A stretch of 56,252 nucleotides of DNA, from positions 1-56,252 of the forward strand of contig PIYN01000006.1 of assembly GCA_003601775.1 (NCBI GenBank), read 5' to 3'. Below the pieces are notes generated by a model. It did no database searches, had not been told where the DNA came from, and saw only the letters and a program-made list of their open reading frames with translations. The stretch's first letter is position 1; each line of letters opens with the position of its first letter. This document shows, piece by piece, positions 7,552 through 14,873 of the stretch. This DNA comes from Candidatus Bathyarchaeota archaeon (GTDB lineage Archaea; Thermoproteota; Bathyarchaeia; TCS64; PIYN01). The position numbers and the translations under genes were made by a program.

Positions 7552-10500
7552 TTAACTCTGAGGTCTTCGGAGGAACTCCGTCAGGTCGATCTGCTTCGGC
7601 CCCCTCCGCTCCTCGATAGACTTCTGGAACAGGGAATCCAGCTCCTCCTTGATGAGCTGAAGTCTCTGGGAGTAGTACTCCCCCAGCCCATACCTCTCTA
7701 TCAGCCCCTCGGCGGACTCGATGTACTTCTCTATCCCACCCCGATAGACGGTGAGGGAGATCCTCCCTCCACAGTAAGGGCACTTACCGGAGAGGGGCAC
7801 CCGCCTATAACGACGATTGCAGGTCATACACCTGAAACTCTGGCTCGTGAAGGCCCTAAGGTTCCCCACAATATCCTTCATAAAGTGACTCGTCAGGATC
7901 CTCCCCGCCACGAACTTGACATCGACGGCCCTCAACTTCTCCGAGAGCTCCAACTGGGCCTCAAGTTTCTCGAGCATCGTGGTGAGATGGGTGTAGGACC
8001 CCTCATGAGAACCGAGGTTGATATCGGAACACTCGACGGTGTAACCGAAGCCCTGGAACTGGGCCTCGGTGCCGAGCCTCTTCCCGATGGTGTCCACGAG
8101 CAACCCGTACTCAGAGGGCCTGGCCCCCCTCTCCGCCTCCTTGTAGAATGCCGGGGGGTAGGAGTCCATCACATCGACGTTATGGGCCTCCTTATCCACC
8201 TCACGGGGGATCACAACGGGGATGATGAAGAGGGGGGCGTCCATCATCCCCCCAATCTGATCGGGGAGGAAGGACTCAGAGAAGTTGAGGAGAGGGTCGA
8301 GTGCGAGAAGGATGGCATCCTCATCCCCATCACAGTTCCGACGCTTAGCGGCATGCCATAGAGGATGAGCATAACAGACCCGGGCCCGGGTGAAGCCGAT
8401 GATCCTCCCCACGACCGCGGCGGAGGTATGGGGTGCAAGCCCCAAGACGAGAGCCCCTATCAAGTCCTCCCGCCTCTCAACGTTATAAAAGGCCTCTAAG
8501 CCGTAGAGGTGGACAAGCTCGTCATCCAAGAACTTCGCGACCCTAACAAGATAATCCCCACACTCCTCCGGGACGATGATATCTTGGATCTTCAGTTCCA
8601 ACATCTGCTCCGGAGACTCGAGGGGCCGCCCGTAACGGTCGTGGGTATACCCCAACGCCCTGAGCCTCTCAAGGGAGAGCCCGAGCTCGCTGGGTTTGAA
8701 GTGGGTGAGGGGGGCATCCGTCACGTCGAATCTAATGGTGCCATCCTTGAAGACGGAGAGGTCGTACCTGGCCCTGAGGATCCCCTTCCCAAGGTCCTCT
8801 GGGACCCGATCCCTATTCATGAGCCCCCTCACGCCCTTAATGCGATCAGGGAGAGCACCCCCAACCCTCTTTAGGGCCTCGTCCAAGAGTCGGGCAAGGT
8901 CTATCCGCACCCGTCCATAGGAGACCGTCGGAGTGTTACACGTTGGACACCGCCCACCCTTGACCACCCGCCCGCACCTGGGACACGCCCTCTCCGATAC
9001 GGGCTCTACCCCACACTCGGGACATCTCACACCGAAGACGGGTCGCCCACAGCGTGGACACCTCCGCCTCACCAACTCCACGGAGATCGCGCCTGCCCCC
9101 ATAGCCTTTATCAGGTCCCTCTGAGCCCCCCCAGCGGTTCCCACGGGGAAGAGCACATGAACATAGGGGGCCAGCCTCCGCTCCTTGGCCTTCTCAGGCC
9201 GTCCCATCCTCGCTCCCACGAATACCGGGGCCTTCTCCCTGACCTTGATCCCTGAGAGGCTGCGGATCATCTCCAGGGGATGGGAGGAGGGGGGGCCCTC
9301 AGCATCCGGTTTATCAAGGGAGAGACAACTCTCCAGAATAGGCGCAGCCTCAGAGATCACGATGTACCCATCGGAGACCTCATGGGGGATGAGGAGCCTC
9401 TCCAGGATCTCCTTCACCTCAGCCTCAAGAGCCCCTACGAGGGAGAAGGAGTCGCCCCTCTGAATCCTCTCAGCCTTGAGGAGGTAACTCCTGAGCTTGA
9501 AGAACTCCTCGGGGGAGAGGGAGGACCAGAGATAGGTGTAGCGAGGATGGAGGGGGACGCCGAGGACTGTGGAGAGCCTCACGGCCTCCTCCGGTGAGGG
9601 CTGGTCCCAGGGGTCGTTGAGCAGATCCAAGAGCCTGGAGGGAGGAAGCCCAACGGCCTCAGCGGCCTCCTCCACTCCACTGAAGGTTCTTAGAGCCGCC
9701 TTTAGGTCGAGGCGCCACTGAGACTCGTCGTAGCCTGCGGGCAGGAGAGACTCGTTGTTCTGGAGGAAGTCCCCGGCGTTTATCAGGACATCGCCCACGA
9801 AGAGGATCCTCTCCACAGACCCCTCCAGCTTCTCCGCCTCCTCAACCGTCTCGACCCTGACCACGGAGCCCCCCTTGAGGCGGACCACCGGCGGCTCTAT
9901 GGAGTCCACCGGGGTGACGATGGCGGACTTCCCGGGGAGCTCTATCCTGAGTTGGACCCCGGTGGCGAGGAACCTCTTGAGGATGATCATCGTGGCGGGG
10001 TGGACCCCAACGGCCGCGAGGCCCGTGTTCCTCGCCCTGCCATACCTCAGCCTGAAGCCACCGACCGCCGATGGGAAGGAGAAGACGGGCCGACCCACGA
10101 TGATCTCGTCCATGAACTTCGCGTGGGAGTTCTCGCCTCTATTCCCCCCACCCAGGCGTGAGAGGAAGTCCCAGCCCTCAATGTGCAGCCTCTCACAGAT
10201 CCCGAGGAGCTTCTTCGCACGCCCCACGACCCCGTCCACGACGACGATCAAGGCCCCTCCCCGCACTCGGTTCGTCTCGATGCCAGGTACGTCCCTGAAG
10301 GAGGAGACCTCATAGGGGTCGGTCCCGACGCCCGTCGCCTCGACGGGGAGGCTCCTCACAGCCTCGTAGAGGTCTTCGTCCGTCACGTGGTACTGAAACC
10401 GGCGGACCCTCCGCTCATAGAGGCGGACCTCCTCTATAAACCTCCTCACAGCCCTCTCGCTCGGCTTGTACCTATCCAAGCCCAGCTTCCTACGGACAAA

Positions 10501-10989
10501 ATCCCCCACAATTAAGGTGAGGGCCTGAGCCGTCCCCCCCGCCGGGCGAATAGGCCCGGCGAAGTATATAGCCAAGTAGCGCGTGCCATCGGAGTTCTTC
10601 TTGATCTTAACCTGAGTAACCCCCTGAATCGGGGCGATGGTAATACCCTCAGTGAGGATCGCCAGAGCCGTCCTCACGGCCTGGTCAGCGGCCCTCTCTG
10701 GCTCAAAGTGGCCGAAACGTCCGTAGATGATCTCCTCCGCTATCTTGAAGGCCATCTCACGGCGGTCCATCTCCTCGGCCAGCTCCCGAATCCTCGCGGC
10801 CACCCCTGGAGGGCCTACGAGCAACTCTACTCGCTCCGCTATATCATGGGCGACCCTTGGCTCGGGCTCCGGAGTAGGGTCCAGCCCCTTGGCGCGTGCC
10901 CTACGGGCCACCTCAAAGAGGGCGGCCAATCTACTCTGAAGTTCAGAGAAGTATCTGGAGTACTCAGGAGAAACCTCAGGCTTTGTCAA
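7552..10989 (-). CDS. polC: DNA polymerase II (PolD) large subunit DP2
   Basis: Catalytic subunit of the archaeal D-family replicative DNA polymerase, 1145 residues. Visible marks are the N-terminal region with YFAGPIRPAGGTAQA, a zinc-ribbon region near residues 640-690 (CPRCGRP, CPECG, CPRCGR, CPTC), the catalytic NCDGDEDA loop near residue 885, and a C-terminal zinc module near 1055 (CMTCNRRY, CPYCGG). No intein interrupts it, although inteins are common in this gene. The start is TTG at 10989, 16 nt after the stop of the 104-aa gene, so it probably belongs to the nadE-elf1-GGGPS operon. Its partner DP1 is at 14874-16382 on the other strand. Confidence 0.97.
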   Translation of the reverse strand: MTKPEVSPEYSRYFSELQSRLAALFEVARRARAKGLDPTPEPEPRVAHDIAERVELLVGPPGVAARIRELAEEMDRREMAFKIAEEIIYGRFGHFEPERAADQAVRTALAILTEGITIAPIQGVTQVKIKKNSDGTRYLAIYFAGPIRPAGGTAQALTLIVGDFVRRKLGLDRYKPSERAVRRFIEEVRLYERRVRRFQYHVTDEDLYEAVRSLPVEATGVGTDPYEVSSFRDVPGIETNRVRGGALIVVVDGVVGRAKKLLGICERLHIEGWDFLSRLGGGNRGENSHAKFMDEIIVGRPVFSFPSAVGGFRLRYGRARNTGLAAVGVHPATMIILKRFLATGVQLRIELPGKSAIVTPVDSIEPPVVRLKGGSVVRVETVEEAEKLEGSVERILFVGDVLINAGDFLQNNESLLPAGYDESQWRLDLKAALRTFSGVEEAAEAVGLPPSRLLDLLNDPWDQPSPEEAVRLSTVLGVPLHPRYTYLWSSLSPEEFFKLRSYLLKAERIQRGDSFSLVGALEAEVKEILERLLIPHEVSDGYIVISEAAPILESCLSLDKPDAEGPPSSHPLEMIRSLSGIKVREKAPVFVGARMGRPEKAKERRLAPYVHVLFPVGTAGGAQRDLIKAMGAGAISVELVRRRCPRCGRPVFGVRCPECGVEPVSERACPRCGRVVKGGRCPTCNTPTVSYGRVRIDLARLLDEALKRVGGALPDRIKGVRGLMNRDRVPEDLGKGILRARYDLSVFKDGTIRFDVTDAPLTHFKPSELGLSLERLRALGYTHDRYGRPLESPEQMLELKIQDIIVPEECGDYLVRVAKFLDDELVHLYGLEAFYNVERREDLIGALVLGLAPHTSAAVVGRIIGFTRARVCYAHPLWHAAKRRNCDGDEDAILLALDPLLNFSESFLPDQIGGMMDAPLFIIPVVIPREVDKEAHNVDVMDSYPPAFYKEAERGARPSEYGLLVDTIGKRLGTEAQFQGFGYTVECSDINLGSHEGSYTHLTTMLEKLEAQLELSEKLRAVDVKFVAGRILTSHFMKDIVGNLRAFTSQSFRCMTCNRRYRRVPLSGKCPYCGGRISLTVYRGGIEKYIESAEGLIERYGLGEYYSQRLQLIKEELDSLFQKSIEERRGPKQIDLTEFLRRPQS

Positions 10990-11005
10990 GGGTTCGTTCC
11001 CCGCT

Positions 11006-11320
11006 TCAGTCTGGGCTGTGGATCCTGCAGAGCATTATCGTGGTCCAAGCCTTCTTCTCCTTACCCGTCGCCCTTGTATAGGCCTCCAAGGCGATCTTGC
11101 CCCTCTTCTTGACGCACTCGTCGCATCTCGGGTGCCTCAGGTCGGAGGGTCCATCACAGTCCCCACAGTTGAGGAGGAGGACCTCACCCAACCCCCTTAG
11201 GTTCGTCCAGGAGTACTCGCTTTCGTCATACACCGGTTCGAAGTCAGGCCAGATCTCGTAGAGGTCGGGTTTCCCAAGCGCCTTCTTCAGCGCATCGAAG
11301 AAGCTCTCAAACGAGGTCAT
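11006..11320 (-). CDS. 104-aa Cys-rich protein of unknown function
   Basis: No family is recognised. The protein has an acidic, aromatic N-terminal half (PDLYEIWPDFEPVYDESEYSW) and a Cys cluster (NCGDCDGP, then HPRCDECVKKRG) that could bind a metal ion, followed by a helix and a final Cys-His. Its ATG overlaps the stop of the GGGP synthase gene by 4 nt, and DP2 starts 16 nt after its stop, so it is embedded in a translationally coupled operon. That position argues that it is a real, expressed gene. A role with DP2 is possible but not shown by the sequence. Confidence 0.75.
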   Translation of the reverse strand: MTSFESFFDALKKALGKPDLYEIWPDFEPVYDESEYSWTNLRGLGEVLLLNCGDCDGPSDLRHPRCDECVKKRGKIALEAYTRATGKEKKAWTTIMLCRIHSPD

Positions 11321-12078
11321 ACCACCACCTTCTTTACACCTCTAATATTTCTAACTATCTCGTAAATCCTTTCCCTCACGGAGCCACCCTGCTCTACCAA
11401 GGTCCCCGTCACGATGATATCCGCCCCCGCCCGCACAGCCCTCTCCGCCGCCAAGGCATCCCTGATCCCCCCACCCACGATAAGCGGGCGCTCTATGGCC
11501 TTCTTGACCTGGGAGATCATCTCAGGCGGAATTGGGTCCTTCGCCCCCGAACCCGCCTCCAAGTAGATGAACCTCATCCCGAGGTGGACTGCGGCTAAGG
11601 CGTATCCCACGACGATCTCAGGGTGATCGTAGTTTATGAAACGGGCATGGCCGATGTAGCCGGCGGCACAGCCCTCACCCACGATAATGTAGCCCATGGG
11701 GATGGCCTCAAGTTTATACTTCTTTATCAGGGCAGCAGTCAGGGCCTGTGCCTCTATGAGATAATAGGTATTGGAGGAGTTCAGGAGGGACATAAACCAG
11801 ATGGCGTCGGCGAACCTACTTATACAGGAGATGTTGTTGGGGAAGAGGATGACGGGGATCTCCACCCCACTCTTTATCGCCTTCACCGCCTCGTCCAGAT
11901 CCTGATTTGAGACGAGGGTCGACCCCCCCACCATGATCGCGGAGCTCCCCCCCTCCTCCGCCTCCACGGCGACCTCCTTAGCCTCCTCTGGGGACATCTT
12001 CTCAGGGTCTATAAGAGTGATATGGAGGGCCCCCTCACGCTCAATCTTATCCAATAAATACTCCTCAACCCTTCCCAT
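11317..12078 (-). CDS. Geranylgeranylglyceryl phosphate synthase
   Basis: Makes the first ether bond of archaeal membrane lipids, joining geranylgeranyl diphosphate to sn-glycerol-1-phosphate. It has 253 residues and a TIM-barrel. Marks are HITLIDPEK near residue 20, VGGSTLV, LFPNN, and the phosphate-binding loops YLEAGSGA and VGGGIRDA near the C-terminus, followed by GADIIVTGT. The length is normal for the archaeal group. It is 10 nt downstream of elf1 and overlaps the next gene by 4 nt (ATGA), so it lies inside a co-transcribed minus-strand operon. Confidence 0.94.
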   Translation of the reverse strand: MGRVEEYLLDKIEREGALHITLIDPEKMSPEEAKEVAVEAEEGGSSAIMVGGSTLVSNQDLDEAVKAIKSGVEIPVILFPNNISCISRFADAIWFMSLLNSSNTYYLIEAQALTAALIKKYKLEAIPMGYIIVGEGCAAGYIGHARFINYDHPEIVVGYALAAVHLGMRFIYLEAGSGAKDPIPPEMISQVKKAIERPLIVGGGIRDALAAERAVRAGADIIVTGTLVEQGGSVRERIYEIVRNIRGVKKVVV

Positions 12079-12088
12079 CGATCTTCAC

Positions 12089-12331
12089 CTATCTCGTCCG
12101 AGGGCGAGCATAAAACTGGTCTACAAAGCTGCAGTAGATATCCACAGGTTCTGAAAGACTGGAGAGCGGAAACTCGCCCTTAAGACCACAGGCGCCACAG
12201 ACGACCACCGCGACCTCATGCCTACGGTCGATGGAGACCTTCACGGTGTTCTTCCCACACCTGGGGCAGAGGAAGAACTCAGGCAACTTCCTCTTAACGA
12301 CCTTTACGACCTTCCTCCTTCTCCTCCCCAA
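12089..12331 (-). CDS. Transcription elongation factor Elf1 homologue
   Basis: An 80-residue protein with a basic N-terminus (MGRRRRKVVKVVKRKLP) and one zinc ribbon (CPRCGKN, then CGACG), the organisation of eukaryotic and archaeal Elf1, which travels with RNA polymerase. It ends with an aromatic and basic tail (DQFYARPRTR), also typical. Its start lies inside the 3' end of nadE with a 28-nt overlap. Archaeal Elf1 is known mainly from TACK and Asgard lineages, which is one of the clues used for placing the organism. Confidence 0.85.
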   Translation of the reverse strand: MGRRRRKVVKVVKRKLPEFFLCPRCGKNTVKVSIDRRHEVAVVVCGACGLKGEFPLSSLSEPVDIYCSFVDQFYARPRTR

Positions 12332-13158
12332 GAGCTCCCACTCCCTAACTCAGATTTGTTGGAACTAAGTCTTAAAATTAGTGGGAAGACCCTTTTATGT
12401 CTACTCCTCCTCACCCTCTCGAACACCCCTCTGACAAGCTCCACCCCCACCCCCAACTCCTCCGCGACGCTCTCCACGCTCATTCCCCGCTCCCAGCCAA
12501 GTAAGATCAGGTCAAGCAGCTCGTACTTCACCCCAAGCTCCCCTTCATCGGACTGGCCCGGCCAGAGCCCCGCCGTCGGCACCTTCTCAATAATACGCCT
12601 CGGCAACCCTAAGTGACGTGCCAACTGACGCACCTGAGTCTTGTAAAGGTCCGCAAGGGGAAAGAGATCGGCAGCACCGTCCCCATACTTCGTGAAATAC
12701 CCCGTCAGGAGCTCGCTCTTGTTGCTGCTACCTATCACCATCTTGCCCAAGCGGTTCGCGTAATAATAGTTTATGATCATGCGGACCCTTGCCTTCACGT
12801 TACCCGCGCTGATGAGATCCTGAGGATCATAGTTAGGAAGAGCCGAGTATATCGCCCGAATCACAGGCGTGATATCAACGACATCACATGTGACCCCAAA
12901 CATCTCCGCAACCTCCAAGGCGTCTGTGATATCACTCTCGGATGTGAGCCCCTGCTCAGGCATCATGAGAGCGCGAACCCTATTACCCCCCAAGGCCTTA
13001 GCTGAGAGGGCCAAGGTTACCGAAGAGTCAAGTCCCCCGCTGACCGCCACAATACCCCCCTTAAGACCGGCAGCAGAAACCTGTTCAGATATGAAATCCA
13101 AAATCCTCCTCTCAACAAAGGAGGGATCAATCCTAAGAGCACGTGGATCCAACATCAT
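12304..13158 (-). CDS. nadE: NH3-dependent NAD+ synthetase
   Basis: Final step of NAD synthesis: adenylation of nicotinic acid adenine dinucleotide followed by amidation. It has 284 residues. The ATP-pyrophosphatase loop AVSGGLDSSV is near residue 40, GSSNKSELLTGYFTKYGDGAAD is the substrate-binding region, and VPTAGLWPGQSDEGELG is the C-terminal signature. There is no glutaminase domain, so free ammonia is the likely nitrogen source. A TATA-like TTTATATC about 25 nt before the ATG suggests a leaderless mRNA. It is the first gene of the nadE-elf1-GGGPS-104aa-DP2 run. The last 25 residues overlap elf1 and look unconserved. Confidence 0.94.
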   Translation of the reverse strand: MMLDPRALRIDPSFVERRILDFISEQVSAAGLKGGIVAVSGGLDSSVTLALSAKALGGNRVRALMMPEQGLTSESDITDALEVAEMFGVTCDVVDITPVIRAIYSALPNYDPQDLISAGNVKARVRMIINYYYANRLGKMVIGSSNKSELLTGYFTKYGDGAADLFPLADLYKTQVRQLARHLGLPRRIIEKVPTAGLWPGQSDEGELGVKYELLDLILLGWERGMSVESVAEELGVGVELVRGVFERVRRSRHKRVFPLILRLSSNKSELGSGSSWGGEGGRS

Positions 13159-13251
13159 TAAACCCGTGGATCATGGAGAGATATAAAAGGCTCTCCCAAA
13201 CATTATAGTTTTTTAACAATAAAATTAAATATGTAGGTTTTTAAGGTTTGT

Positions 13252-13265
13252 ATACAATATTGTAT
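13252..13265. promoter_or_regulatory. 14-bp perfect palindrome, probable operator
   Basis: ATACAATATTGTAT reads the same on both strands. It lies 20 nt before the TTG start of the 158-aa gene and just downstream of an AT-rich TATA-like stretch (TTTTTAAGG near 13238), so it covers the expected transcription start. That is where archaeal repressors typically bind. The regulator is unknown. Confidence 0.5.
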
Positions 13266-13285
13266 CCATCTGAGGTGTCTTCGGG

Positions 13286-13762
13286 TTGGAGAGTGAAGAT
13301 GTATATGGAGAGGTGAAAAAATGGTTGAAGGGGGTCTTAAAGGACCCTGTTGTTTCCATTCTTTTAAAATATAGTAGTTTAACAAGAACTCAGTTTGAAT
13401 CCATTTTAATAGATTTCGCTGCTGAAAATCTTGGAATAAATAAGATTAGATTTGAAGATAAGGCAAAAATGCGGATTAAAGAGGTGAGTAGGGGTGCTTT
13501 CAACCGCAGTTTACGTCAAGCGAGAAAGAATATTATATCCTCAATCTATACGATACTCCTTCTCTCCTATATCGGCCTCTTTAAGGGCCCTCCTTTCGAG
13601 GACTATGAACTTCTTGCTAAGAAACTTCAAGAATACGCTGAGCTACAGAAGACCTATGCTGAAAGAGAAGAGGAAAATCTCAAAGTTTTATTGAAAATTG
13701 AGAGAGAGTTATACAACGGTATTGAAAAAATGGCAAGACCCAAGAGACTCAAGCCCATGTGA
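13286..13762 (+). CDS. 158-aa conserved-looking protein, possible DNA-binding or coiled-coil protein
   Basis: I do not recognise a characterised family, although the core (SRGAFNRSLRQARKNIISSI) has the feel of a conserved archaeal protein. An N-terminal helical region (residues 1-70) is followed by the basic SRGAFNRS segment, a hydrophobic helix (IYTILLLSYIGLF) and a charged coiled-coil tail (residues 110-150). The start is TTG at 13286 with GAGGTG 8 nt upstream. The gene is clearly more AT-rich than nadE. It is framed by palindromes: one over its promoter (13252-13265) and one 5 nt after its stop (13768-13779). A DNA-binding role is an inference from the basic segment and these sites. Confidence 0.7.
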   Translation: MESEDVYGEVKKWLKGVLKDPVVSILLKYSSLTRTQFESILIDFAAENLGINKIRFEDKAKMRIKEVSRGAFNRSLRQARKNIISSIYTILLLSYIGLFKGPPFEDYELLAKKLQEYAELQKTYAEREEENLKVLLKIERELYNGIEKMARPKRLKPM

Positions 13763-13767
13763 CATGG

Positions 13768-13779
13768 TGTGATATCACA
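13768..13779. promoter_or_regulatory. TGTGATATCACA palindrome, copy 1
   Basis: A perfect 12-bp palindrome 5 nt after the stop of the 158-aa gene. It is the first of three related sites across 340 nt. Confidence 0.5.
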
Positions 13780-13959
13780 GACAGAGTTTCCAACAAATCT
13801 TGTCTCATATTTTTGGGAGAAGATCGGTTCATTAAAATCTCCAATTTAGATGAATAAATTTAAAATCATTCTGTTTTTAACGTCCTCGATATTTCTTATA
13901 ACTCCCATGAAAATGCCCTTTAAGGGGGTCTAATTCTTGTGTTTCATGTCATCGTGAGG

Positions 13960-13971
13960 TGTGATATCACA
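13960..13971. promoter_or_regulatory. TGTGATATCACA palindrome, copy 2
   Basis: A second exact copy of the same 12-bp palindrome, 192 nt after the first, in non-coding DNA. Confidence 0.5.
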
Positions 13972-14095
13972 TCAGCTCATGTTTCTCACTGAGCTCACGA
14001 TCTTATCAATTAAAGTTTTGAGTCTCTTAGAGAAAAATATTGATGATTTATAGTTTTTCCTTTCATTTTTGTTCTTCCGGGGGAGGACTGCGTGA

Positions 14096-14107
14096 TGTGA
14101 TATCATA
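14096..14107. promoter_or_regulatory. TGTGATATCATA, copy 3, one mismatch
   Basis: A third copy with one change (CACA to CATA), about 45 nt before the ATG of the winged-helix gene, so close to or within its promoter. Confidence 0.45.
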
Positions 14108-14113
14108 ACATTT

Positions 14114-14136
14114 ATCACATGTAACTTCTATGTGAT
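14114..14136. promoter_or_regulatory. Inverted repeat ATCACAT-9-ATGTGAT before the winged-helix gene
   Basis: Two perfect 7-bp arms (14114-14120 and 14130-14136) end 16 nt before ATG 14153 and 4 nt before its GGAGG site. The half-site resembles one arm of TGTGATATCACA, so the same regulator could bind, or the RNA could form a hairpin next to the ribosome-binding site. Confidence 0.45.
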
Positions 14137-14152
14137 TCATGGAGGAAGTGTG

Positions 14153-14827
14153 ATGTCATCCCTTCTTATTGGGGAGGTGGCGTTCCTTGTAGTAACGGCA
14201 GTAGCCTCTATATTGTTTTATCGGAAGATTAGGCAGGCCAAGGAGTGTTATGATTCATCGAGGGAACTAACAAAGAATATTGTGGTCTCTTTCCTCCGGG
14301 AGCTGACGGGAGTGAAGAGGAGGTTGGAGCATCTTGAGGTGGGGATTAAGGAGGCTGCTGAGAAGAGTGATGAAGCACTTCAGGTCTCTGCTGGGATCCA
14401 GGGAGAGGTTAAACTTCTCTTAGATAAGGTTGAGAAGACCGCTCAAGAACTTGTTGCCATAAAGAGTAAAATAGAGGGTTTGGGTCAGGAGGGGGTCGCG
14501 CAGAGGAAGGTGCGGGATAAGGCGGTGGTCTCATCTCCGATACCAATAAGGGAGGAGGGCGTTTTAAGTAAACTAAATCCCACAGAACTCAGAGTCTTGG
14601 AGATCTTAAAGGAGGAAGGGGAGATGACCGTGCCCAAGATAAGAGAGAGGATAGGAAAGACCAGAGAGCACACGGCGAGGCTCCTGAAGAAGCTATATGA
14701 GAGGGGCTTCATAGACAGGAATACCAGGAGCATGCCCTATAAATATAGAATAAGAAAGGAGCTCAAGGACCTTCTCGAAGAGGGGAGAAAACAAGAAGAA
14801 GTTATGAAGGAAGAGTTATCTAAATAA
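14153..14827 (+). CDS. Membrane-anchored coiled-coil protein with C-terminal winged helix
   Basis: 224 residues. It has an N-terminal membrane span (about residues 4-22, LLIGEVAFLVVTAVASILFY), a long charged heptad region (about 30-110) and a C-terminal MarR-like winged-helix domain (about 140-205: LNPTELRVLEILKEEGEMTV, then TREHTARLLKKLYERGFIDR). ATG 14153 has GGAGG 7 nt upstream; a GTG seven codons earlier lacks a proper site. It precedes DP1 by 46 nt on the same strand, so the two are probably co-transcribed. It would place a DNA-binding domain at the membrane. Its target is unknown. Confidence 0.82.
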   Translation: MSSLLIGEVAFLVVTAVASILFYRKIRQAKECYDSSRELTKNIVVSFLRELTGVKRRLEHLEVGIKEAAEKSDEALQVSAGIQGEVKLLLDKVEKTAQELVAIKSKIEGLGQEGVAQRKVRDKAVVSSPIPIREEGVLSKLNPTELRVLEILKEEGEMTVPKIRERIGKTREHTARLLKKLYERGFIDRNTRSMPYKYRIRKELKDLLEEGRKQEEVMKEELSK

Positions 14828-14873
14828 TTCAAAGGATAGTAAGGGCAGTTATCTCGGTTCAGAGGGGCGGAGG

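Larger units (their letters stand above)
13763..14152. other. 390-nt AT-rich intergenic region dense in inverted repeats
   Basis: No coding frame of note. It contains three copies of TGTGATATCA(C/T)A (13768, 13960, 14096), an ATCACAT/ATGTGAT inverted repeat (14114-14136), an AGCTCA/TGAGCT inverted repeat near 13975-13996, a CCCTT-T-AAGGG element near 13917, and TATA-like runs (TTTTTAACG, TTATAAC). The region leads into a membrane-anchored winged-helix gene and the PolD small subunit. It looks regulatory. Confidence 0.6.

Noticed and set aside
7552-10989. Intein in DP2
   Set aside because: The catalytic and zinc regions run without insertion and the length is normal for an intein-free protein.
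12925-12936. TGTGATATCACT inside nadE
   Set aside because: One mismatch to the intergenic palindrome but within conserved coding sequence, so likely chance; kept only as a caution for the motif.
14036-14100. Possible C/D box small RNA (TGATGA at 14041)
   Set aside because: No properly spaced D box (CTGA) or C'/D' pair follows.
13763-14152. Possible replication origin between the PolD genes
   Set aside because: AT-rich with repeats and near polymerase genes, but no Cdc6/Orc1 gene and no origin-recognition-box-like sequence with a G-run was seen. Regulatory use explains it better.
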